Assembly: GCF_024713945.1 (NCBI RefSeq) | Contig: NC_134683.1 | Span: 3,969,501 to 4,033,500, forward strand | Direction: 5' to 3' | From: Dermatophagoides farinae | Taxonomy: Eukaryota; Arthropoda; Arachnida; Sarcoptiformes; Pyroglyphidae | Length of the DNA: 64,000 bases | Part shown: piece after piece, positions 1 through 12,700 of the stretch | Position numbering within the stretch: position 1 is the first letter of the stretch | How the letters are laid out: every line of letters starts with the position of its first letter | Position numbers and translations under genes: made by a program | Notes under the pieces: model-generated | Databases searched by the model: none | What the model was told of the DNA's origin: nothing | The model's input: the letters and a program-made list of their open reading frames with translations, nothing else

Positions 1-3000
1 CAATGGGTTTCTCATAATCGATTTCTGGTTTCGATTTTTCATCGAGGGGTTGTTCTTTTGGTTTCTTTATCTTCTTTATCTTTTTCACAATTTTCTTTTC
101 ACCGACTGGTGTTTCCTCGATGGTTTCGATAACTTCGGTAGTTTCGATCATTTCTGTTTCTTCAGGTTGTTCAGTGATTTCTTCTTGAATTGGTTTTTCT
201 TCTTTTGGTTTTTTGGATTTCTTAACTTTTTTCAGCACAGTCTTTTTACCTTCTGGTGTTTCAATCTCTTCGATCGTTTCGACAACTTCTGGTTCATCTT
301 CCTTTTCAACAGATTTTTCATCTTCAGTTGGTTTTGTATCTTCGGTTTTCTTTGTCTTTTTGACTTTTTTGACAACTTTCTTTTTACCTTCTGGTGTATA
401 TATTTCTTGAACAGTTTCAATGATTTCCGTTGTTTCAGTGGCATCAGTTGGCTGTTCGGGTATCAACTCATCACCTGGCTTCGGTTTTTTGTCTTTTTTA
501 ATTTTTCGGATGACTTTTTCTGGTTTATCTTCTGAATCCAGAATCACTTGATCTTCTGGTTCTTCTTTATATTCATTCGGTTCAATGGCTTCTGGTTTTT
601 TGATTTTCTTTATTTTATGAACCTTTTTCTTTTTACCATCAACTTGTTCAATTGCTGGAATAGATTCAACTACTTCGTAAATGTCAATCAATTCCACTAA
701 TTCTTCATCAGATATTGTCTTTGTTGGCTTTTTAATTTTTTTAGTCTTTTTGACAACTTTCTTATCATCTCCTGGTGTGTCTTCTATGATCGTTTCAATT
801 ATTTCAGTGGATTCCACAATATCTGATTCGTTATGTTTTTCAGTCATTTCTTCAATGATTGGCTTTTCATCTTCTGTTGGTTTAATTTCTTCAATTTTAG
901 GCTTCTTGACTTTTTTAATTTTCTTGTCTCCTTCAGGTGTTTCTTCAACAGTTTCAATAATCTCAGTTGTTTCAATCATTTCTGGTTTACCAGGTTCAAT
1001 AATTTTTTCAAGTTTTGTTTTCTCTTCTTCATCTGGCTTTTCATCTTCTTGTTTTTCCTCTTTTGGTTTCTTTGTCTTCTTGATCTTTTTAACAATTTTT
1101 TTGTCACCTTCAGGTGTCGATTCAATTGTTTCTGGTTTTTGTTCCTCATCTTTGGGCAATTCAATGATTTCTTCGAAGAAATCTGTTTTGATTTCTTCAA
1201 TCACTTCTTTATCACCCGTTTCTTGAACTTCGGTGATCGATTCTTTTTGTTTTGGTTTCTTAAATATTTTTCTCTTGGTTTCAGATTGATCTTTTGGACG
1301 AATCCCTTCTTCGAGAGATTCTTCATCGATTGGTTGTTGTTGATCAGGTTTTAAACTAATTTCTTCTGTGATTTTGGGTTTCTTGACTTTTTTGATCTTT
1401 TTGATAATCTTTTTATCTCCTTCGGGTGTTTCCTCAATGGGTTCGATTACTTCCGTTGTTTCAATTATTTCTGATTCAACAGGCTGTTCAATATCTTCGA
1501 TAATCGGTTTCTCTTCCTCTATTGATTTTTCATAATCGATTTCTGGTTTTGATTCTTCATCAAGTGGTTGTTCTTTCGATTTTTTTATTTTCTTGATCTT
1601 TTTGAGAATCTTTTTCTCACCAGGTGTCATTTCGATTGTTTCAATGGTTTCGATCAATTCTGGCTCACTAGGCTGATCAGTAATTTCTTCTTGGGTTGGT
1701 TTTTCTTCTGTAATTTTTATTTCATCAGTTTCTGTTTTAATCTCTTCTGGCTTTTCGGCCTTCGGTTTCTTGACCTTTTTGATCTTTTTGTCAATCTTTG
1801 TATCACCATTAGGTGTTTCCTCAATGGTTTCGATTACTTCGGTTGTTTCAATCATTCCTGATTCAACAATCTGTTCAGTAATCTCTTCGATAATCGGTTT
1901 ATTTTCCTCGATTAATTTTTCATAATCAATTGATATTTTAGATTCATCAAGTGGTTGTTCTATTGGTTTCTTTGTTTTCTTGATCTTTTTGACAATTTTC
2001 TTTTCACCTTTAGGTGTGTACTCAATGATTTCGATAACTTCTGTCGTTTCAATCAATTCCTTTTCTTCAGGTTCAGTTGTTTCTTTCTGGATCGGTTTAT
2101 CTTCTTCAGTTGGTTTCGTATCTTTGATTTCGGGTTTCATGTCTTCTAATTTATCCTCTTTTGGTTTCTTTACTTTTTTGATCTTTTTTATCACTTTTTG
2201 TTCACCTTCAGGTGTCATTTCTATTGTTTCAATAATTTCTTCTGGTTTTTGCTCATCATCTTTGAGCAATTCAATGATTTCTTCGAATATTTCGGTTTTA
2301 ATTTCTTCAATAACTTCTTTATCGCTTATTTCTGGAACTTCAGTGATCGATTCTTTCAATTTTGGTTTCTTTTTTGTTTCTGTATCGATTGTCGATTCAG
2401 CTTCTGGACCAATCTCATCTTCGGGGGATTTTTCATCCATTGGTTGTTGTTGATCAGGTTTTAAACTTACTTTTTCTTCTGTGATTTTCGGTTTCTTGAC
2501 TTTTTTGATCTTTTTAACAATTTTCTTTTCACCTTCCGGTGTTTCCTCAATGGTTTTGATGACTTCGGTTGTTTCAATAATTTCTGATTCATCAGGCATT
2601 TCATTGATTTCTTCTTCGTTCGGCTTTTCATAATCGATCGATGGATTTGATTCTTCATCAAGTGGTTTTTCTTTTGGTTTTTTGTATTTTTTGACTTTTT
2701 TCAAAACAGTCTTTTTACCGTTTGGTGTTTCAATCTCTTCTATTGATTCGGTGATTTCTTGCTTATCTTCTTCTTCAACGAGTTCAATTTTATCGGTGAT
2801 TGGTGTGGTTTCATCAGTTTTCCTTGTCTTTTTTACTTTTTTGACGATTTTCTTTTTACCTTCTGGTGTGTCGATTTCTTGAACAGTTTCAATGGTCTCC
2901 GTTTCAGTGATTTCCTTTTCACTGGGTTGTTCAGGTTCAATCACATCTTCATCTGGTTGGACTTTCTTTGGTTTTTTGTCCTTTTTGACTTTACGAATAA

Positions 3001-6000
3001 CTTTTTCTGGTTTATCTTCTGAATCCAGAATTATCCGGTCTTCTGGTTCTTCTTTGTACTCGATCGGTTGTTGGTCTTCAGGCTTTTTGATTTTCTTGAT
3101 TTTATGAATCTTTTTCTTTTGGCCATCAACTTGTTCAATTGCTGGAATAGATTCAACTACTTCATAAATTTCGATCACTTCAATCACTTGTTCTGTGATT
3201 TGTTTCTTTACTTTTTTCTTCTTTTTAGGCTTTTCTTCATCTTTATCTGGTTTAGTTTCAACTTCTTCATCTGCAAGTTCGATGATTTCCTCGGTGACAG
3301 TGACTGTTGTTTCTTCGGTTATTTCTTTTTCATCAGCTTCATGTAAATCAGCTGTTGGTTCTTTTGTTTTCGTTAATTTTTTCTTGGTTTCAACACCGAC
3401 TTCGGATTCGATGTCAGGTTGTATCTCTTCTTCTGGAGCTTGTTCCTCGAGAATTTCATCTGTCGGTTTCAAGGCAATCAATTCTTCAGCGATGATTTTC
3501 GTCTCTTCATCGGGTTTAGTTTCCAAACCATCTGGTTTGGATTTTCGTCTGATGACTTTCTTCTTTTTCGGTTTTTCTTCATCTGGTTTAGTTTCATCTT
3601 TCGGTTTTTCACCTTCTTCATCTGGTAGTTCGATGATTTCCTCGGTGACAGTGACTGTTGTTTCCTCGGTTATTTCTTTTTCATCGGAATCCTGCAATTC
3701 AGTTGTTGGTTCTTTTGGTTTCGTTAATTTTTTAACCAATTTTTTCTTGGTTTCAACACCTACTTCAGATTCAATGCAGGGCTGAATTTCGTCTTCTGGA
3801 GCTTGTTCTTCGAGAATTTCATCTGTTGGTTTCAAGTCAATCATTTCTTCAGTGATTGCTTTTTCATCGTCCTCAGTAGGTTTTTTGGGTTTTAATTTTC
3901 TCGGCTTTTTCGTCTTTGTTTCTTTTTCTGGTTTCATTTCTTCTTCCTCTTCAACTTTGATTTTGGATTTTTTAACCTTTTTGAGGACAGTCTTTTTGCC
4001 TTCTGGCGTTTCAATCTCCTCTATTGATTCCGTGATTTCTTCTGGTTTATCTTCTTCAACGAATTCAATTTTATCAGTAATTGGAGTGGTTTCATCAGTT
4101 TTCTTTGTCTTTTTGACTTTTTTGACAACTTTCTTTTTACCTTCTGGTGTATATATTTCTTGAACAGTTTCAATGATTTCCGTTGTTTCAGTGGTATCAG
4201 TTGGCTGTTCGGGTATCAACTCATCACCTGGCTTCGGTTTTTTGTCTTTTTTAATTTTTCGGATGACTTTTTCTGGTTTATCTTCTGAATCCAGAATCAC
4301 TTGATCTTCTGGTTCTTCTTTATATTCAATCGGTTCAATGGCTTCTGGTTTTTTGATTTTCTTTATTTTATGAACCTTTTTCTTCTTGCCTTCGATTATT
4401 TCAACTGTTGGAATTGATTCAACTACTTCATAGATTTCGATCACTTCAATCACTTGTTCTGTGATTTGTTTCTTTACTTTTTTCTTCTTTTTCGGTTTAT
4501 CTTCATCGGTTTTCGTTTCATCCTCTGGTTTTTCAACTTCTTCATCTGGTAATTCGATGATTTCCTCAGTCACAATGACTGTAGTTTCTTCGGTTATTTC
4601 TTTTTCATCGGCATCCTGCAATTCAGCTGTTGGTTCTTTTGATTTCGTTAATTTTTTAACCAATTTTTTCTTGGTTTCCACGCCAACTTCGGATTCGATG
4701 TCAGGCTGAATTTCATCTTCTGGAGCTTTTTCTTCCAAAATTTCATCGGTTGGCTTTATAGAAATCACTTCTTCAGTGATGACTTTATCCTCATCTTCTG
4801 GTTTTTCCGTTGATTTTTTAGGTTTCAATTTCTTTGTTTTCTTTGGTTTTTCTTCTACCAATTGTTCATCAATTTCAGGCTTGGTTTCGTCTTCAGGTTT
4901 TATAGGTTCGTCTTTTCCTTCAATTACATTCTCCTCTTCTTTTTCAGGTTTATCTTCCTCTTCGACAACTTCATCATCAGGTTTAGTTTCACCTTTCACA
5001 ATATCTTCTTGTCGTCTTGGTTTTATTTTTTTGACGCCTTTCTTTTTCTCTTTGGTTATTTCTTCTGTAGTGATTTCAATATCAACCGATTCGGTTTTTT
5101 CAATTTCACCAGGTTGTTCTGTCGTTTCTTCGGGTGAAGTTTTTTCAAATGTTTCGGTTACTTTTTTAGTTTCAACTCCAGGTTGTAATTCGCCTGTTAC
5201 ATCTTCAGGTTTCTTATCTTTTTTGATTTTCTTTGATGGTCTTTTTTCATCTTTCAATTTATCCACAACTTTTTCTTCCTCTGCCATTTCTGAAGGTTTT
5301 TCTAGTTTCTCTTCTTCCTTCACATCTGGTTTAGATTTTCGTCTGATGACTTTTTTCTTTTTCGGTTTATCTTCAACGGGTTTAGTTTCATCTTCGGATT
5401 TTTCACCTTCTTCATCAGGTAGTTCGATGATTTCCTCGGTCAAAGTGACTGTAGTTTCCTTGGTAATTTCTTTTTCCTCAGCTTCATGTAAATCAGCTGA
5501 TGGTTCTTTTGGTTTTGTTAATTTTTTAACCAATTTCTTCTTTGTTTCAACTCCAACTTCGGATTCAATGTCAGGTTGAATTTCTTCTTCTGGAGCTTGT
5601 TCTTCGAGAATTTCATCTGTTGGTTTCAAGTCAATCATTTCTTCAGTGATAATTTTCGTCTCTTCATCGGGTTTAGTTTCCAAAGCATCTGGTTTGGATT
5701 TTCGTCTGATGACTTTTTTCTTTGAAGGTTTTTTCGATTTACCTTCTTCGCATTTCTCTTCTGGAATTTCTTCCTCTGGGTTTTGCTCTTCATCAGGAAG
5801 TTTGATAATTTCCTCGGTGACATTGACTGTTGTTTCTTCGGTTATTTCTTTTTCCTCAGCTTCCTGTAAATCAGCTGTTGGTTCTTTTTGTTTTGTTAAT
5901 TTTTTTATCAATTTTTTCTTTGTTTCAACATCAACTTCTGATTCAATGTCTGGTTGAATTTCATCTTCTGGAGCTTTTTCTTCCAAAATTTCATCTGTTG

Positions 6001-9000
6001 GTTTCAAGTCAATCATTTCTTCAGTGATAATTTTCGTCTCTTCATCGGGTTTAGTTTCCAAAGCATCTGGTTTGGATTTTCGTCTGATGACTTTCTTCTT
6101 TTTCGGTTTTTCTTCAACGAGTTTCGTTTCATCTTCTGGTTTTTGTTCTTCATCGGGAAGTTCGATGATTTCCTCAGTCACAATGACTGTCGTTTCTTCT
6201 GTAATTTCTTTTTGTTCAGGTTTTTCATGTAATTCTGCTGTTGGTTCTTTTGGTTTTGTTAATTTTTTAACCAACTTTTTCTTGGTTTCCACGCCAACTT
6301 CGGATTCGATGTCTGGTTCACTTTCTTCTTTTTCCAATTTGGTTTTGGATCTCTTTATCTTTTTGAGGACTGTCTTTTTACCTTCTGATGTTTCAATCTC
6401 TTCTATTGATTCGATTGTTTCGTCTGGTTTTATTTCATCTGTTGGTTTTGTTTCGTCAATTTTCTTTGTTTTCTTTACCTTTTTGACAAGTTTTTTCTTG
6501 CCTTCTGGAGTTTCAATTTCTTGAACAGTTTCCATGATTTCCGTTGTTTCAGTTATATCTGTTGCACTTGGTTGTTCGGATACCACTTCTTCATTTGATT
6601 TTTCTTTTGGTTTTTTATCCTTTTTGATTTTGCGTATTACTTTTTCTGGTTTGTCTTCTGAATCCAAAATTATCTGATCATCTGGTTTTTCTTCATATTC
6701 AATCGGTTGCTGATCTTCTGGTTTTTTAATTTTCTTGATTTTATGAACTTTTTTCTTTTTGCCATCAACCTGTTCAATTGCAGGAATTGATTCAACAACT
6801 TCATAAATGTCAATCAATTCGATGACTTCGTTTGGTTCATAAATGGTTTTTTCTAATTTCGGTTTCTTGACTTTTTTGATTTTTTTGACAACTTTCTTTT
6901 CGCCTTCAGGTGTTTCCTCAATGGTTTCGATTACTTCGGTTGTTTCAATCATTTCTGATTCAACAGGCTGTTCAGTAATCTCTTCGATAATCGGTTTATC
7001 TTCATCGATTGATTTTTCATGATCGATTTCTGGTTTCGATTCTTCATCGAGTGGTTGCTCTTTTGGTTTTTTGACTTTTTTAATCTTTTTGACAATCTTT
7101 TTATCACCATCAGGTGTTTCCTCAATGGTTTCGATAACTTCGGTGGTTTCAATCATTTCTGTTTTTTTTGGTTGTTCAGTGATTTCTTCAGAAATTGTTT
7201 TCTGTTCTTCTGTTGTTTCTTTAGTTTCGATTTGAGGTTCCGATTCTTCTTCAACAGGCTTTTCTTCCTTTGGTCTCTTTACTTTTTTGATTTTTTTGGC
7301 AATCTTTTTATCACCTTCTTGTGTTTCCTCAATGTTTTCGATAATTTCATTCGGTTTTTGCGCATCTTTGGGCAATTCTATGATTTCTTCAAAGATTTTG
7401 GTTTGGATTTCTTCCGTTATTTCTTTATCATCTGTTTCGTTTACTTCAGTAACCGATTCTTTTCGTTTTGGCCTTTTCAATATTTTCTTTTTTGTTTTTG
7501 TATCGATTTTAGACTCATCTTCTGGTTGGATATCATCTTCATGAGATTCTTTTATTTCTGGTTCATCAGTTACTCTCGATTTCTTTGTTTTCTTGATCTT
7601 TTTGATAATTTTCTTTTCACCTTCAGGTGTCATTTCGATTGTCTCGAATACTTCTGTTGTTTCAATCAATTCTTTTTCTTCAGGTTGTTCAGTTGTATCT
7701 TCCTGGATCGGTTTTACTTCTTCTGTTGGTTTTGTATCTTTGATTTCTGGTTTCATGTCTTCTAATTTACCCTCTTTTGGTTTCTTTACTTTTTTGATCT
7801 TTTTCACAATCTTCTTTTCACCTTCAGGTGTCATTTCGATTGTTTCAATAATTTCGTCTGGTTTTTCTTCATCATCTTTAGGCAATTCAATGATTTCTTC
7901 GAAGATTTCGGTTTGGATTTCTTCAATCACTTCTTTATCACTTGTTTCTGGAACTTCGGTGATCGATTCTTTTCTTTTTGGTTTTTTTAATATTTTCATT
8001 TTTGTTTCTGTATTGATTGTCGATTCAGCTTCTGGACCAATCTCATCTTCGGGGGATTTTTCATCCACTGGTTGTTGTTGATCTGGTTTTAAACTAATTT
8101 CTTCTGTGATTTTCTTGGCTTTTTTGATCTTTTTGACAATTTTCTTCCCATCTTCGATTGTCTCTTCAATCGTTTCGATCAATTCTGGCTCACTAGGATG
8201 ATCAGTAATTTCTTCTTGGTTTGGTTTTTCATCTTCGGTTGTTTTTATTTCATCAGTTCCTGGCTTAACCTCTTCTGGCTTTTCTGCCTTAGGTTTCTTG
8301 ACTTTTTTGATCTTTTTGACAATTTTTTTATCACCACCAGGTGTTTCCTCAATGGTTTCGATAACCTCAGTTGTTTCAATCATTTCTGGTTCAACAGGCT
8401 GTTCAGTAATCTCTTCGATAATCGGTTTCTCTTCCTCTATTGGTTTTTCTGGTTTCGATTCTTCATCAAGGGGTTGTTCTTTCGGTTTCTTTGTTTTCTT
8501 AGTCTTTTTGACAATTTTCTTCTCACCATCAGGTGTCATTTCGATTGTCTCAATAACTTCTGTGGTTTCGATCATCTCTTTTTCTTCAGGTTGTTCAATG
8601 ATTTCTTCAGTAATTGGTTTCTCTTCTGCGGCTGGTTTTTCATCTTCGATTAATGGTTTTGTTTCTTCTTCCACTGGTTTTTCATCTTTTGGTTTCTTAA
8701 CTTTTTTGGTCTTTTTGACAATTTTTTTATCACCTTCTGGCGTCTCTTCAATTATTTCAATGACTTCAGTTGTTTCAATCATTTGTTGTTTTTCAAATTC
8801 AATCTTATCATCTTCATCAACAACTGTTGCTTTTTCAACTGATGGTTTTTCTCCAGAATGTTCATCTACTGTGATTGTTATTTGTTCAATTTTCTCTATA
8901 GATTTATCTTCAGAAACCGTTTCGTCTTTTTCAGGTTGTTGTTGTTTCTTTGTTTTTCGTTTCACAATTTTCTTTTTCCCTTCTGGCATTTGAATTTCTT

Positions 9001-9690
9001 CAATTGTTTCTGCGATATCAATTTCCACAGAAATCTCTGATGGCTTTGATGGTTTAATTACATGTTCGGTTACCAATGAAGTCTGTGAAAATTCCGGTTC
9101 ATCGGAAGGTTTCTCTTCAATTTTACTTTCAGGCTGCAAATCTGGTTTTTCATCATCTAATTTGGCCGATTTACGCCGAATAATTTTACGTTTTTGTTTT
9201 ATCGATTCTAATGTTTCGTCTTTTTTCTGTGTATTTTCTTCTGATTCTTTAGATTCAAAAATTTCCAATGATTTCGTTTTTTCAGCTAATGGCTGCTGTT
9301 CAACTTCTGGTTCATCGACTTTTTTCTCAATCTGATCAGCACCAGTTTTCACTTGTGGTTCTTCCTCCTTCTCCTTATGGTCATCCAAAATCGGTTTTTC
9401 AATCATCTCCACTGCCACTTCTTTCTCTGGTTGTAGTTGTGATTTTTCTAAAATTTTTGATTTTTTATCATCATCATCAATTAATTCAGAATAATTGGCT
9501 AAATTATAGCCATTAGCAACATCAATAGCAACAATAGCATTCTTATCATCATCAACACGGGCAGCAGTAGCAGCATTGATAGCCATAGCATCATCGTTGT
9601 CGTTGTTGTCCATTGCCATTACAACATCGGCTGTTTCATCAACATTCATTGGCGTAGTCATCATCATCATTTCATTTGCATTTTTTGTAC
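1..9690 (-). CDS. sls: Exon E17 (partial, runs off the window): PEVK-like repeats
   Basis: About 3,230 codons, open to the window edge and in the same frame as E16. It begins with an acidic, Met-rich, non-repetitive island (EMMMMTTPMNVDE, about 9480-9690). A transition of mixed charged sequence follows to about 8800, then arrays of the MIETTEVIETIEETPEGD-type repeat and Lys-rich partner. Between 2670 and 6840 the pattern changes to KKKVIRRKSKPD and KELVKKLTKPKEPTA-like modules with ITEETTVTVTEEIIELPDEE. The module EIYEVVESIPAIEQVDG with DQVILDSEDKPEKVIRKI recurs. Base 1 is the first base of an unfinished codon. Everything seen fits the elastic spring; no folded domain is recognisable. Confidence 0.9.
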
Positions 9691-9747
9691 CTATTATCTC
9701 GGCCATTTCTATGTTCTTTTTATTAATAAAAAATTTTTTATACATAC
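9691..9747 (-). other. Tentative 57-bp in-frame intron in the PEVK-like region
   Basis: CAAG|GTATGT matches the donors of E13 and E15 almost exactly. An acceptor GATAATAG|GTAC 57 bp later keeps the frame, and 57 bp equals the size of other introns here (56 and 57 bp). Left unspliced, the segment would read GMYKKFFINKKNI and so on, an aromatic, hydrophobic patch foreign to the acidic flanks. A closer acceptor (ACATAG, 39 bp) is also in frame. The sequence contains no stop, so it could instead be coding. Confidence 0.55.
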
Positions 9748-12700
9748 CTTGTTTATCATCAACAACAATTTTTACGATTGTTTCGTCTTTCCCATCCAAA
9801 ATTGTTTCTGGTTTTTCCTCTGCGATTTTTGTGGCAACGGCCGTTTCAAATACATTTTCTTTGTCATCTGGTTTCTCATCCAATAATAATGGTTGATCTT
9901 CGATGACTTCCACGGGTTTTGATTTTCGTTTTGGTTTTTTCGGTTTCTCTGGTTCCTCGGGTTTTTCTCCAACTGGTTCGTCGACTGGCTGGATTTCCTC
10001 TTCAATTGGCAATTTTTCTTCAGAAGGCAATTCTTCTTTTTCATCAGGATGTTTTAGTTTCTTTGTTTTTCGTTTCACAAATTTATTTTCACCTTCTGGT
10101 GTTATTTCACTTTCTTCAATTGTTTCGACAATGCTACTTTCTTCTAGAATCTCTGATGGTTCATCAACTACATGTTTTGTTATTTCGGGTGATGATTGAA
10201 ATTCAGGTTCTTCAGGTTTCGTTTCAACATCGGGTTTTTCTTCTTTGGTTTTTTTGACTTTTTTAATCTTTTTAACACTTTTCTTGCCTTCTGGTGTTTC
10301 GATTTCTTCTATCGTTTCAATCAATTCTGTCGTTTCAGTCATTTCAGTTTGAGTCGGCTGTTCGGGTAATTCCTCTTCTGGTTTCTTTTTGTCTTTTTTG
10401 ACTTTACGAATAACTTTTTCCGGTTTATCATTTTCATCCAGAATTATCTGGTCTTCTGGTTCTTCTTTGTATTCAATCAGTTCTTTTTCTTCTGGTTTTT
10501 TTACTTTCATAATTTTATAAATTTTTTTCTTTTTACCTTGAATGATCTCAATAGTGGAAATTGATTCGATGACTTCATAGATCTCAATCGATTCGATGAA
10601 TTCGATCGATTTTTTAATAGTTTCATCATCTTTAGGTTTCTTTATCTTCTTTATCTTTTTGACAACTTTCTTATCGCCTTCAGATGTCTCCTCGATGGTT
10701 TCAATCAATTCAGATGTTTCGATCACTTCGGTTGTTTCAGGTTGTTCAATAATTTCTTCTTGGATCGGTTTATCTTCTTCGATCGGCTTTTCATAATCGA
10801 TCGATGGTTTCGATTCTTCATCCAATGGTTTTTCTTCTTTTGGTTTTTTGGATTTTTTGACTTTTTTCAAAACAGTCTTTTTACCTTCAGGTGTTTCAAT
10901 CTCTTCTATCGATTCCATAACATCATCTGATTTATCAATTGACTTTTCATCTTCTGTTTGCTTCATCTCTTCAGTTTTCCTTGTCTTTTTCACTTTTTTG
11001 ACAACTTTCTTTTTGCCTTCTGGTGTGTCGATTTCTTGAACAGTTTCAATGATTTCTGTTGTTTCAGTTATATCTGTTGCAGTTGGTTGTTCGGGTATCA
11101 CTTTTTCATCTGATTTTTCTTCTTTCGGTTTTTTATCCTTTTTGATTTTGCGTATTACTTTTTCTGGTTTGTCTTCTGAATCCAAAATTACCTGATCATC
11201 TGGTTTTTCTTCATATTCAATCGGTTGCTGATCTTCAGGCTTTTTGATTTTCTTTATTTTGTGGACCTTTCGCTTTTTCCCATCAACATGTTCAACTGTT
11301 GGAATTGATTCGACAACTTCATAAATGTCAATTAATTCGACGACTTCAGTTGGTTCATCAATGGGTTTTTCTTCCTTTGGCCTCTTTACTTTTTTGATCT
11401 TTTTGACAACTTTTTTGTCACCTTCGAGTGTTTCCTCAATCGTCTCAATAACTTCTATGGTTTCAATCATCTCTTTTCCTTCAGGTTGTTCAGTGATTTC
11501 TTCTGGTTTAGGTTTCTTTTCATCGATTGGTTTTTTATAATCGATTAATGGTTTTGTTTCTTCTTCCAGAGGTTTTTCATCTTTCGGTTTCTTTATTTTC
11601 TTGATCTTTTTGACAATCTTTTTATCACCATCAGGTGTTTCCTCAATGGTTTCGATAACTTCGGTTGTTTCAATCAATTCTGATTCAACAGGTTTTTTGG
11701 TCTTTTTGACAATTTTCTTTTCACCTTCAGGTGTTATTTCCATTGTTTCGATAATTACTTCGGGTTTTTCTTCATCATCTTTGGGCAATTCGATGATTTC
11801 CTCAAAGATTTCGGTTTGGATTTCTTCAATTACTTCTTTATCGCATGTTTCTGGAATTTCGGTGATCGATTCTTTTCGTTTTGATTTTTTTAATATTTTC
11901 TTCTTTGTTTCTGTATCGATTTTTGATTCATCTTCTGGACGAATCTCTTCTCCAGAAACTTCTTCCGTGATTGGTTCATCAGATGGTTTCAAGCTGATTG
12001 TTTCTTCTGTCACTTTTGGTTTCTTGACTTTTTTGATCTTTTTGACGACTTTTATGTCCCCTTCGGGTGTTTCCTCAATCGTCTCAATAACTTCGATCGT
12101 TTCAATCATTTCTGTTTCTTTTGGTTGTTCAGCGATTTCTTCTGGTTTTGGTTTCTTTTCCTCGATTGGTTTTTTATAATCTATCAGTGGTTTTGTTTCT
12201 TCTTCCACGGGCTTTTCATCTTTTGGTTTCTTGACTTTTTTGATCTTTTTGAGCACAGTCTTTTTGCCTTCTGGTGTTTCAATTTCCTCGATTGTTTCAA
12301 TTATTTGTTCGGGTTTTTCTTCTTCAACAGGCTTTATTTCATCACCTGTTGGCATCGTTTCTTCAGTTTTCTTTATTTTCTTTACTTTTTTGACAACTTT
12401 TTTCTTGCCTTCGGGTGTTTCAATATCTTTGACTGTTTCAATGATTTCCATGATTTCGGTAGTTTCAGTTGGCTGTTCGTGCATCACTTCTTCATATGGT
12501 TTCGGTTTTTTATCTTTTTTAACTTTACGAATTACTTTTTCTGGTTTATCATCATGATCAAGTATCACTTCATCATCTGGTTCTTCTTTGTATTCAATGG
12601 GTTTTTGATCCTCTTGTTTTTTCACCTTTTTGATTTTATGCACTTTTTTCTTTTTGCCATCAATAGTCTCAATTGTAGCAATTGAATCAATAACTTCATA

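Noticed and set aside
12125-12685. Plus-strand Phe/Trp-rich open frames resembling membrane proteins
   Set aside because: Same antisense artefact in another frame; hydrophobicity comes from reversed Lys/Glu codons.
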